The notes under the pieces: model-generated
Seen by the model: only the letters and a program-made list of their open reading frames with translations
What the model was told of the DNA's origin: nothing
The model's database searches: none
Assembly: GCA_029582155.1 (NCBI GenBank)
Contig: CM055896.1
Coordinates: 31,761,109 to 31,825,108 of the forward strand
Length of the DNA stretch: 64,000 nucleotides
Origin: Panopea generosa
Lineage: Eukaryota; Mollusca; Bivalvia; Adapedonta; Hiatellidae
Direction: 5' to 3'
In this document: positions 55,801-57,095 of the stretch, one piece after another
Layout of the letters: every line of letters begins with the position of its first letter
Position numbering within the stretch: position 1 is the stretch's first letter
Made by a program: the position numbers and the translations under genes

Positions 55801-56591
55801 CATACCAATTGCTTGTGCATACTTTAGACACTGTACAGAGATACCTAATGATACAATTTGATGCAATAATTTGATAAAAAGTGTCTCAAGAAACAGCCGG
55901 TTGTTGTGATGTGTTTTCTGTTATTGAAAAATAAACCTTGTTATGCCGCTTTAACAGAACCATAATGAATCACATATTTGACTGTTATTGCCAATCTTTA
56001 TTTTATAAAATAACAGACACTTAGTAAATAAAAATTTAGTAATAACCTTTTGTGAACATTTTTCTATTAGGAACGGAGCTGAGAGAAGCGGTATGTTTGT
56101 TGTTCTGATGAATGTTTTGGAAAGAATGAGGATTGAACAAGAGGTCGCCATTCCGCCTGTCATCAGAAACTTGAGGCAGATTCGCCAACAGATCATACCA
56201 AACTTTGTACGTTAATATTGTGGGTTTTTTTTATACAAAACTATAATATTGTTTATAAAAAAGTTTAATTATTATAAGAATGAGCATTTATAATTATGTT
56301 TCTTTTGTACAATATTTATATGTGCTTTGTTTACGCTTGGTATAACGTTTATTGAATATAAAGGAATGTACAGACTATTTAGCATAATAATTGATACAGT
56401 TGACTTGTATTAAAAAATAGGCATATTTGCCATACGATACTAAATATTACAAACACAAGTGGATATAATTATATACTGTTTGCATTATTATCATAATTAT
56501 ATCATATTTTATATTACAGGAGCAATACAAATTCTGCCATGAGGCTGTTCTTCGGCACATACAGGATACCAGCACATATGCCAATGTGTGA
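4989..56591 (+). CDS. Receptor-type tyrosine phosphatase with EGF-like and F5/8C (fucolectin-like) ectodomain, 30 coding exons
   Basis: Thirty exons with GT/AG borders join into 4065 nt (1354 aa and stop). Approximate residues: signal peptide 1-20; EGF-like 24-77; F5/8C domain one 78-219; F5/8C domain two 220-349; six EGF-like modules 350-630; membrane span 640-664; juxtamembrane 665-790; PTP D1 790-1083 with WPD (D955), P-loop C987 and R993; D2 about 1100-1345 with the WPD Asp lost; tail Tyr1351. The predicted protein dephosphorylates phosphotyrosine inside the cell in response to an extracellular ligand; the ligand is unknown, and the lectin-like domains suggest glycans (inference). D1-D2 order is that of classical receptor PTPs, but the ectodomain differs from vertebrate PTPRA or PTPRM types. 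Introns 5-7, 13, 16-17, 21-23, 25-27 and 29 show only AT-rich sequence. Exons were called by eye, so small missed exons or alternative ends are possible. Confidence 0.88.
6548..6728 (+). repeat. Duplicated 5' flank of exon 1
   Basis: Aligns with about 4812-4988: shared blocks include the GTGTAAATAC start, cgaatt..acttcct..tgatc, aaagcagtgt/aaacagtgtt, and the AAATAC(T/A)ACAATGGACG end. This may duplicate a promoter and 5' UTR. Confidence 0.6.
6729..6798 (+). CDS. Second copy of exon 1 (alternative or decaying signal-peptide exon)
   Basis: Begins ATGGACG like exon 1 and has the same length (23 codons plus one base) with no stop or indel. It encodes MDET, a hydrophobic core ([14 protein letters not shown]), then EGRYT. 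Ends at gttagt where exon 1 has gtaagt, a weaker but usable donor, in phase 1. The upstream 180 bases also align with those of exon 1. It would splice in frame to exon 2. Whether it is transcribed cannot be told from sequence. Confidence 0.5.
7849..7917 (-). repeat. tRNA-like SINE head
   Basis: On the minus strand the sequence reads like an A box (tagtgtagtggataaa) followed about 35 bases later by a B box (ggtttgacccc), the internal Pol III promoter layout of a tRNA-derived SINE. The body and ends are not clear. Confidence 0.4.
8013..8303 (+). repeat. tRNA-derived SINE, family 1
   Basis: Starts with a tRNA-like head (gtccgattagctcagacgat, then a degenerate B box ggttgtaaattcgaaaacc). The body shares gattcaagtgggaaagttat, cagttag-ttgcggaga and ttagccct with copies at 16511, 23704, 32891 and, on the minus strand, 47101. 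Ends in an A-rich tail. No target-site duplication seen. Confidence 0.7.
8800..9045 (-). repeat. SINE-like repeat, family 2
   Basis: Shares with 42585-42725 the order: atgctccagacatatg, cattatactgacactgggcc, gacctagaacta, aagtctttg-tatga-ccgg, gggattgaacc. The last block is a B-box-like motif on the minus strand (ggttcaatcccgggc). Confidence 0.55.
10140..10225 (-). repeat. tRNA-like repeat, family 3
   Basis: Minus strand reads gtctaacgcaccgtctcaag, then ctaaggttctaggttcgagt. The same layout (ggcgctgcctcaag, then ctaaggtcgtaggttcgagt) occurs on the plus strand at 55335-55470. The A and B boxes suggest a tRNA-derived SINE head. Confidence 0.45.
11330..11640. repeat. Intronic repeat, copy 1 of 3
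   Basis: Shares aaacatgccaaaataatata, ttgaaa-gg, caatatattttgtgatatat and ttttaagtgatgtatattt with copies in intron 9 (22885-23175) and intron 11 (31560-31760). The other two copies follow related EGF exons; this one does not. Confidence 0.6.
12219..12380 (+). CDS. Phosphatase exon 2: EGF-like module 1
   Basis: Follows tgtcttacag and ends before gttcgt in phase 1. Encodes a Cys-rich module with the spacing of MEGF/laminin-type EGF repeats: [11 protein letters not shown], then CDEKDGTC, then [12 protein letters not shown] second acceptor at 12183 (ttattttgcag) is also in frame and would add 12 residues ([12 protein letters not shown] region). Confidence 0.8.
12381..13372 (+). other. Intron 2
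   Basis: About 1 kb of AT-rich DNA with a tRNA-like repeat at 13135-13250 close to the exon 3 acceptor. A 77-codon open frame at 12902-13135 shows no recognisable domain. Confidence 0.6.
13135..13250 (+). repeat. tRNA-derived SINE head, family 4
   Basis: Reads gcgtggtcaagtggtagatc (A-box-like), then gtcgtgggtttgatccccca (B box), then gtgtggtgtcctttagcaag. The same order is found on the minus strand at 56990-57095, including gtgtggtgtcttt and aagacac. Confidence 0.6.
13373..13570 (+). CDS. Phosphatase exon 3: first half of F5/8C (fucolectin-like) domain 1
   Basis: Acceptor tcgatacag, donor gtaaat, phase 1 at both ends. Encodes the N-terminal half of an F5/8C/fucolectin fold: SQHSS..., then [19 protein letters not shown] and [12 protein letters not shown]. 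The AxDGN...CS.T...PWW pattern is characteristic of the family. Confidence 0.85.
14763..15725. repeat. 86-bp tandem minisatellite, about 11 copies
   Basis: Units of 86 bases repeat head to tail, each containing ggatggtcgtccaggttga, acttggtgacttggtgagtc and gacttgctgacgccatgcac. Divergence rises at both ends. Because 86 is not a multiple of three, minus-strand open frames of about 105 codons recur in shifted phases; these are not genes. Confidence 0.95.
16240..16275. repeat. C-rich tract
   Basis: A run of about 15 C followed by tgccccccacccctgacccc, isolated in AT-rich DNA. Confidence 0.8.
16511..16795 (+). repeat. tRNA-derived SINE, family 1
   Basis: Good B box (gagttcgaatcc) and the family body: tcaagtgaggaagttatcag, ggcggaga, ttcaaggatc, gctaactgatcgtc and a tail tattcaatcaatcac. 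No clear target-site duplication. Confidence 0.75.
17883..18110 (+). CDS. Phosphatase exon 4: second half of F5/8C domain 1
   Basis: Acceptor tatttcag, donor gtaaca, phase 1. Encodes the C-terminal half of a fucolectin-like domain: [35 protein letters not shown] and [11 protein letters not shown]. The paired Cys residues and the closing CDIKIYGG strand are family hallmarks. Confidence 0.87.
18111..19015 (+). other. Intron 4
   Basis: AT-rich, with no repeat or gene that I can identify. The exon 4 frame stays open into it until 18376 only by chance. Confidence 0.5.
19016..19222 (+). CDS. Phosphatase exon 5: first half of F5/8C domain 2
   Basis: Acceptor atatttaag, donor gtatgt, phase 1. Encodes [12 protein letters not shown], then [19 protein letters not shown] and [12 protein letters not shown]. 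Closer to the canonical fucolectin consensus than exon 3 (N.A.GK.T.QSS...PWW.VDL). Confidence 0.9.
19751..19933 (+). CDS. Phosphatase exon 6: second half of F5/8C domain 2
   Basis: Acceptor tttacaaaag, donor gtatga, phase 1. Encodes [33 protein letters not shown] and [11 protein letters not shown], the C-terminal strands of the domain. Shorter than exon 4 and without its CY.YPNM segment. Confidence 0.87.
20287..20427 (+). CDS. Phosphatase exon 7: EGF-like module 2
   Basis: Acceptor atactacag, donor gtacat, phase 1. Encodes [18 protein letters not shown], then [12 protein letters not shown] and GYKRTTAC. The typical FG..C...C..C...C....G.C..GC..GY....C spacing is kept. Confidence 0.88.
21173..21310 (+). 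CDS. Phosphatase exon 8: EGF-like module 3
   Basis: Acceptor ctctgatag, donor gtacgt, phase 1. Encodes [30 protein letters not shown] and [11 protein letters not shown]. Confidence 0.88.
21311..22598 (+). other. Intron 8 with ATT microsatellite
   Basis: AT-rich; a (TTA)n microsatellite with a few interruptions lies at about 22195-22292. Nothing else recognised. Confidence 0.6.
22195..22292. repeat. (ATT)n microsatellite
   Basis: About 100 bases of TTA repeats interrupted by occasional TTG and TCA triplets. Confidence 0.9.
22599..22742 (+). CDS. Phosphatase exon 9: EGF-like module 4 (pair A, first)
   Basis: Acceptor ttttatag, donor gtgggt, phase 1. Encodes [18 protein letters not shown], then [13 protein letters not shown] and KGWRGVMC. 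Very close to exon 11, and the flanking intron is also shared. Confidence 0.88.
22885..23175. repeat. Intronic repeat, copy 2 of 3
   Basis: Shares aaacatgccaaaataaaata, gcaacatattttgtgacgta, ggcaatgcgaag and ttttaagtgatgtatatttt with the copies at 11330-11640 and 31560-31760. Confidence 0.65.
23440..24690. repeat. Tandem repeat of about 150-177 bp, six units
   Basis: Each unit carries gttaaagttttgcatgcaag, a (g/c)taaccattgcatgtatt motif, gaaactttacacaagccttc, agtcatcaaccctactac and gcatgaatataatacaaatt. The central motif falls at about 23500, 23653, 24073, 24243, 24420 and 24592. The second unit is interrupted by the SINE at 23704-23945. Preceded by gtcgtcggcgtcggcgtc. Confidence 0.85.
23704..23945 (+). 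mobile_element. tRNA-derived SINE, family 1, with target-site duplication
   Basis: Flanked by identical 12-bp copies of tcctagtcatca at 23692-23703 and 23946-23957, the flanking sequence being the host tandem repeat. Carries a B box (gagttcgaatcc), tcaagtggaaaagttatcag, ttgcgga, gactgatcgtctgttagccc and a tail of (tcaa)n-like sequence. Confidence 0.9.
24961..25098 (+). CDS. Phosphatase exon 10: EGF-like module 5 (pair A, second)
   Basis: Acceptor tgtttacag, donor gtaaat, phase 1. Encodes [18 protein letters not shown], then [18 protein letters not shown] and LC. Near copy of exon 12, with about 250 bases of upstream intron and about 150 downstream also homologous. Confidence 0.88.
26217..26372. 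repeat. Fold-back (inverted repeat) element, MITE-like
   Basis: Left arm about 26217-26273 and right arm about 26314-26372 are inverted copies: ggattaaattca at the outer ends, and an inner block aagaatgtcgaatcacgca that is a perfect match. The loop is about 40 bases. No target-site duplication was obvious. Confidence 0.8.
27450..28850. repeat. Pyrimidine-rich tandem repeat with (CT)n core, units of about 400 bp
   Basis: Starts with a (CT)n microsatellite at about 27507-27565. At about 27650, 28033 and 28461 the same order recurs: ctcaatgctgat, acctcattgtcacccttatt, tttatctggcac, ttcatctgtgtagtcc, atctctatgcatgt, acaatttctattg and caatattgctatt. The plus strand is strongly C+T biased. Confidence 0.8.
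31332..31475 (+). CDS. Phosphatase exon 11: EGF-like module 6 (pair B, first)
   Basis: Acceptor ttttatag, donor gtaagt, phase 1. Encodes [19 protein letters not shown], then [13 protein letters not shown] and AGWKGVLC. Duplicate of exon 9. Confidence 0.88.
31560..31760. repeat. Intronic repeat, copy 3 of 3
   Basis: Contains aaacatgccaaaataatata, aaagggattt, gcttaaaattgctacatatt, in the order of the copies at 11330 and 22885, and is cut short by the (AT)n run. Confidence 0.6.
31807..31866. repeat. (AT)n microsatellite
   Basis: About 60 bases of uninterrupted AT dinucleotides. Confidence 0.95.
32135..32215 (+). repeat. Possible tRNA-like repeat
   Basis: Contains gttgatagtgcagtgagtac and a B-box-like gggttcgattccacg. 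No second copy found in the window, so the call is weak. Confidence 0.35.
32547..32668 (-). CDS. Element last exon: second half of the tail domain
   Basis: Acceptor ttaaaaaag, joining in phase 1. Encodes [35 protein letters not shown] and a stop. The YEVLY.G.....V..L..D...G.L order continues the barrel started in the previous exon. The frame itself is intact. Confidence 0.55.
32891..33180 (+). repeat. tRNA-derived SINE, family 1 (diverged)
   Basis: Carries catgagtttgaatctatgtc (B-box-like), aagttatcagttacttga, gaggatccatggaaagagtg, taactgatcatctattagcc and an A/T-rich tail. Lies between the last element exon and the exon at 33503, i.e. in the element's own intron. Confidence 0.65.
33503..33641 (-). 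CDS. Element exon: first half of a Tudor/chromo-like tail
   Basis: Acceptor aaatttcag, donor gtacaa, phase 0 to 1. Encodes a Ser/Arg-rich start, then [13 protein letters not shown] and [16 protein letters not shown]. The W(Y/F)xGTV motif resembles the first strands of Tudor- or chromo-barrel folds. Confidence 0.55.
33911..34084 (-). CDS. Element exon: Ser/Thr-rich linker with PSTS repeats
   Basis: Acceptor tttttcag and donor gtaaca on the minus strand, phase 0 at both ends. Encodes [19 protein letters not shown], then three imperfect repeats of (V/I)PSTS(A/S)VxH. Probably a disordered linker between the nuclease and the tail domain. Confidence 0.55.
34591..36350 (-). CDS. Central open frame of the element: YqaJ-like nuclease region
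   Basis: Longest unbroken part, about 590 codons to a gtatgt donor (open on to 34545). Residues 1-110 continue the transposase-like region ([10 protein letters not shown] at 25-34, CANHTCKC near 52-59). A nuclear-type basic stretch ([11 protein letters not shown]) lies near 300. The YqaJ/PDDEXK fold is indicated by [17 protein letters not shown] (about 370-387), [23 protein letters not shown] (about 445-458) and GLIEIKK (about 467-474). Asp of TDG and Glu/Lys of EIK are the likely catalytic residues. This methionine is probably not the true start, since the frame upstream carries homologous residues ([16 protein letters not shown]). Confidence 0.7.
38705..38950 (+). repeat. Duplicated intron segment upstream of exon 12
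   Basis: Aligns with 24714-24960: ttagcaataaaat, gaaccgctctactttg, cttcttatttacaaaacata and gtttgtttgatgatt in the same order and spacing. Part of the EGF exon-pair duplication. Confidence 0.85.
38951..39088 (+). CDS. Phosphatase exon 12: EGF-like module 7 (pair B, second)
   Basis: Acceptor atttttacag, donor gtaaat, phase 1. Encodes [36 protein letters not shown] and RC. Duplicate of exon 10, and the last ectodomain module before the membrane span. Confidence 0.88.
39089..41484 (+). other. Intron 12
   Basis: The first 150 bases align with the start of intron 10. An open frame of 135 codons at 39367-39774 has no recognisable domain. A PIF/Harbinger relic lies at about 40831-41165. The rest is AT-rich. 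Confidence 0.6.
40831..41165 (+). pseudogene. PIF/Harbinger-type transposase relic
   Basis: Starts [15 protein letters not shown], then [18 protein letters not shown] and, after a frame change, [19 protein letters not shown]. The order of an Asp-containing strand, YP and P-L-x-TPF followed by a basic helix resembles HARBI1-type DDE nucleases. Several stops and at least one frameshift show that it is dead. The assignment is by motif memory only. Confidence 0.4.
41485..41605 (+). CDS. Phosphatase exon 13: transmembrane segment
   Basis: Acceptor agtttcag, donor gtaaac, entering in phase 1 and leaving in phase 2. Encodes a short stalk (ELSASPDSP), a hydrophobic span of about 25 residues (from VTAIVSGVV to VVLLFL), and the stop-transfer run RYRRNNW. 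Change of intron phase marks the end of the shuffled ectodomain. Confidence 0.9.
41992..42161 (+). CDS. Phosphatase exon 14: juxtamembrane segment
   Basis: Acceptor cgtttatag, donor gtacta, phase 2 to 1. Acidic, Ser/Asp-rich cytoplasmic linker containing ENIYMNSD. Tyr714 in YMN fits the pYxN consensus for Grb2-type SH2 domains (inference). Confidence 0.85.
42162..42829 (+). other. Intron 14
   Basis: AT-rich, with a family 2 SINE-like repeat at 42585-42725 near its 3' half. Confidence 0.6.
42585..42725 (-). repeat. SINE-like repeat, family 2
   Basis: Second copy of the repeat at 8800-9045: cattatactgacaccgggcc-type block, gacctagaacta, aagtctttggtatgacccgg and ggggatcgaacc. Confidence 0.55.
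42830..43035 (+). CDS. Phosphatase exon 15: juxtamembrane to start of PTP D1
   Basis: Acceptor attttaacag, donor gtaagt, phase 1 to 0. Encodes a Ser/Asp-rich linker with DSDYYNTS, then [15 protein letters not shown] and FHEQFI, the helix that opens classical receptor PTP domains. Confidence 0.87.
43318..43405 (+). CDS. Phosphatase exon 16: D1 pTyr-loop region
   Basis: Acceptor gcattacag, donor gtaagt, phase 0 to 1. Encodes [14 protein letters not shown] and [11 protein letters not shown], the KNRY motif of the phosphotyrosine recognition loop. Confidence 0.9.
43722..43798 (+). CDS. Phosphatase exon 17: D1, DHSRV and YINA motifs
   Basis: Acceptor ttatctag, donor gtaagg, phase 1 to 0. Encodes [20 protein letters not shown] and AAFIN, both classical PTP signatures. 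Confidence 0.92.
44295..44331 (+). CDS. Phosphatase exon 18: D1 KAYIAAQG micro-exon
   Basis: Only 37 nt. Acceptor tctctttag, donor gtattg, phase 0 to 1. Encodes [12 protein letters not shown] plus G split with the next exon, the conserved (K/R)AYIA(T/A)QGP motif. Confidence 0.9.
44332..45084 (+). other. Intron 18
   Basis: About 750 bases of AT-rich DNA. I see no repeat or gene in it. Confidence 0.5.
45085..45182 (+). CDS. Phosphatase exon 19: D1 DFWRMIWE helix
   Basis: Acceptor gactccag, donor gtaaca, phase 1 to 0. Encodes [18 protein letters not shown], then [18 protein letters not shown](I/V)WE and the following TxIVM(V/L)T strand are classical PTP motifs. Confidence 0.92.
45403..45471 (+). 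pseudogene. Partial copy of exon 20 start with its own acceptor
   Basis: A 69-bp tandem duplication of the acceptor (gtattaatatag) plus the first 16 codons of exon 20: [17 protein letters not shown] against [17 protein letters not shown]. Use of this upstream acceptor would read in frame into TAG at 45469-45471, so only the downstream acceptor gives a functional protein. Confidence 0.8.
45472..45591 (+). CDS. Phosphatase exon 20: D1 CxQYW strand region
   Basis: Acceptor gtattaatatag, donor gtgagt, phase 0 at both ends. Encodes [17 protein letters not shown], then [18 protein letters not shown], matching the KCxxYWP...Y...V......YTIR.F order of receptor PTP D1. Confidence 0.92.
45979..46373. 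repeat. Five interspersed copies of a 16-bp palindromic motif
   Basis: TGGCTGAATTCAGCCA, a perfect palindrome, at 46186-46201; the one-mismatch form TGGCTGAATTCAGTCA at 45979-45994, 46114-46129, 46261-46276 and 46358-46373. Start-to-start spacings are 135, 72, 75 and 97 bases. The spacers are unrelated apart from a short aaacttta shared by two. Confidence 0.95.
46862..46898. repeat. (CA)n microsatellite
   Basis: Short run of acacacac with two catacata interruptions. Confidence 0.85.
47101..47387 (-). mobile_element. tRNA-derived SINE, family 1, with target-site duplication
   Basis: Flanked by identical 13-bp copies of tgattaattagat at 47088-47100 and 47388-47400. On the minus strand it has a B-box-like gtcgtgagttggaatccccc, then gaaagttatcagttaattgc, ggagacgagg, gttcgtctgttagccctcga and the A/T-rich end. 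Confidence 0.9.
48731..48885 (+). CDS. Phosphatase exon 21: D1 WPD loop
   Basis: Acceptor acgtttcag, donor gtacat, phase 0 to 2. Encodes [19 protein letters not shown], then GLVQFW and HPWLVHC. The WPD general acid (D955) and the catalytic Cys (C987, completed across the intron as [10 protein letters not shown]) are present. Confidence 0.93.
49774..49909 (+). CDS. Phosphatase exon 22: D1 P-loop
   Basis: Acceptor tctgtctag, donor gtacgg, phase 2 to 0. Encodes [20 protein letters not shown], then [15 protein letters not shown]. With C987 from exon 21 this completes the active-site signature (R993), and MVQT is the start of the Q loop. Confidence 0.93.
50714..50863 (+). CDS. Phosphatase exon 23: end of D1 and D1-D2 linker
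   Basis: Acceptor ctaaaacag, donor gtaagt, phase 0 at both ends. Encodes [14 protein letters not shown], completing the QYxFxxxxxxEAL helix of D1, then the linker helix ([12 protein letters not shown]) into D2. Confidence 0.92.
51705..51837 (+). CDS. Phosphatase exon 24: start of D2
   Basis: Acceptor cattatgcag, donor gtgagt, phase 0 to 1. Encodes an acidic segment and [17 protein letters not shown], the D2 counterpart of the KNRY motif. Confidence 0.9.
51838..52756 (+). other. Intron 24 with a tandem duplication
   Basis: Two diverged copies of a segment of roughly 300-360 bases, about 52050-52460 and 52480-52830: catacg-ccttgg-tcatat, tgacataaca/tgacctaaca, and actgaacagtttgtttcatg. Each copy ends with an exon-like stretch; only the second is intact. 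Confidence 0.65.
52395..52456 (+). pseudogene. Decayed copy of D2 exon 25
   Basis: Follows gcttttaatag. Starts GATGAATATCGACG like exon 25 (GATAAATACCGACA), translating to [19 protein letters not shown] and then a stop. It lacks the YINAVYIP end and a donor site. Confidence 0.65.
52757..52830 (+). CDS. Phosphatase exon 25: D2 YINA motif
   Basis: Acceptor attctacag, donor gtaagt, phase 1 to 0. Encodes [19 protein letters not shown] and AVYIP. The DYINA(V)YI motif is kept; the usual NRV is replaced. Confidence 0.88.
53225..53356 (+). CDS. Phosphatase exon 26: D2 FIVTQAPL region
   Basis: Acceptor ttttcag, donor gtaata, phase 0 at both ends. Encodes [19 protein letters not shown], then [18 protein letters not shown]. 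It matches FIATQGPL..T..DFWR(M/L)V but with Ala for Gly and CC for FW, so the fold is kept while key side chains are changed. Confidence 0.9.
54422..54538 (+). CDS. Phosphatase exon 27: D2 central strands
   Basis: Acceptor ctattatttag, donor gtaagt, phase 0 at both ends. Encodes [19 protein letters not shown] and [16 protein letters not shown]. Position equals the YWP...YTIR.F segment of D1; there is no YWP. Confidence 0.88.
55112..55263 (+). CDS. Phosphatase exon 28: D2, degenerate WPD loop
   Basis: Acceptor tggattacag, donor gtaagc, phase 0 to 2. Encodes [18 protein letters not shown], then an acidic helix and NPILVQC. Where D1 has FTAWPD, D2 has FTQWLR, so the general acid is missing. Confidence 0.9.
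55264..56070 (+). other. Intron 28
   Basis: AT-rich, with a family 3 tRNA-like repeat at 55335-55470. Confidence 0.6.
55335..55470 (+). repeat. tRNA-like SINE head, family 3
   Basis: Reads gtggtctaaggcgctgcctc (A-box-like), then aaggtcgtaggttcgagtca (B box), spaced about 35 bases. Related to the minus-strand copy at 10140-10225. Confidence 0.6.
56071..56206 (+). CDS. Phosphatase exon 29: D2 P-loop
   Basis: Acceptor tttctattag, donor gtacgt, phase 2 to 0. With the end of exon 28 it gives VQCLNGAERSG in place of [11 protein letters not shown]: Cys (1285) and Arg (1291) are kept, His becomes Gln. The rest ([18 protein letters not shown], then [12 protein letters not shown]) is the helix bundle after the P-loop. 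Confidence 0.9.
56520..56591 (+). CDS. Phosphatase exon 30: C-terminus and stop
   Basis: Acceptor atattacag, entering in phase 0. Encodes [18 protein letters not shown], then TYANV and TGA at 56589-56591. QYxFCHEA is the canonical last helix of D2. The final TYANV resembles the Grb2-binding tail of vertebrate PTPRA (YANF). Confidence 0.92.
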   Translation, partial: EQYKFCHEAVLRHIQDTSTYANV

Positions 56592-56989
56592 GATAACCCA
56601 ATCTCATTGTGTGTACCAAAATGGCGTATGACAATAGCAAGAATTTAAGAGACACTGTTTTCCGTTTACCAAATATTGAGCATGTATAAAGCTTTGACAC
56701 TACACTGATTATAAATATTTAGGCAGAAGACTGTATTATATCTACCAATATATGTGTTAAATACTGAGACTATGACATTTGGTATTTTTTACTTTATTTA
56801 GTAAAACGTATGTGTTACAGACATGTGAACTACACTTTCAGGATAACACAGCAATTAAGTAATATCTATAATAATTGTTTGATTAAACTCACTAATTTAC
56901 GTCGATTGTAAAACAAGTAACCACAACTTTACACGATTTATACCCGAATTGTTTCTGTGTAAAACTAGTGCTATATGTAAACATATGCC

Positions 56990-57095
56990 GATAATATGTC
57001 TGTGTCTTTCTCAAAGACACCACACATATTCGTGGCGGAGGATCGAACCCAGATCGCTCCGTTCCTGGGCCTGATGGTACCACGCTATCCACGTT
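56990..57095 (-). repeat. tRNA-derived SINE head, family 4
   Basis: Minus strand reads cgtggatagcgtggtaccat, then gatctgggttcgatcctccg, then gtgtggtgtctttgagaaag, in the same order as the copy at 13135-13250. Confidence 0.6.
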
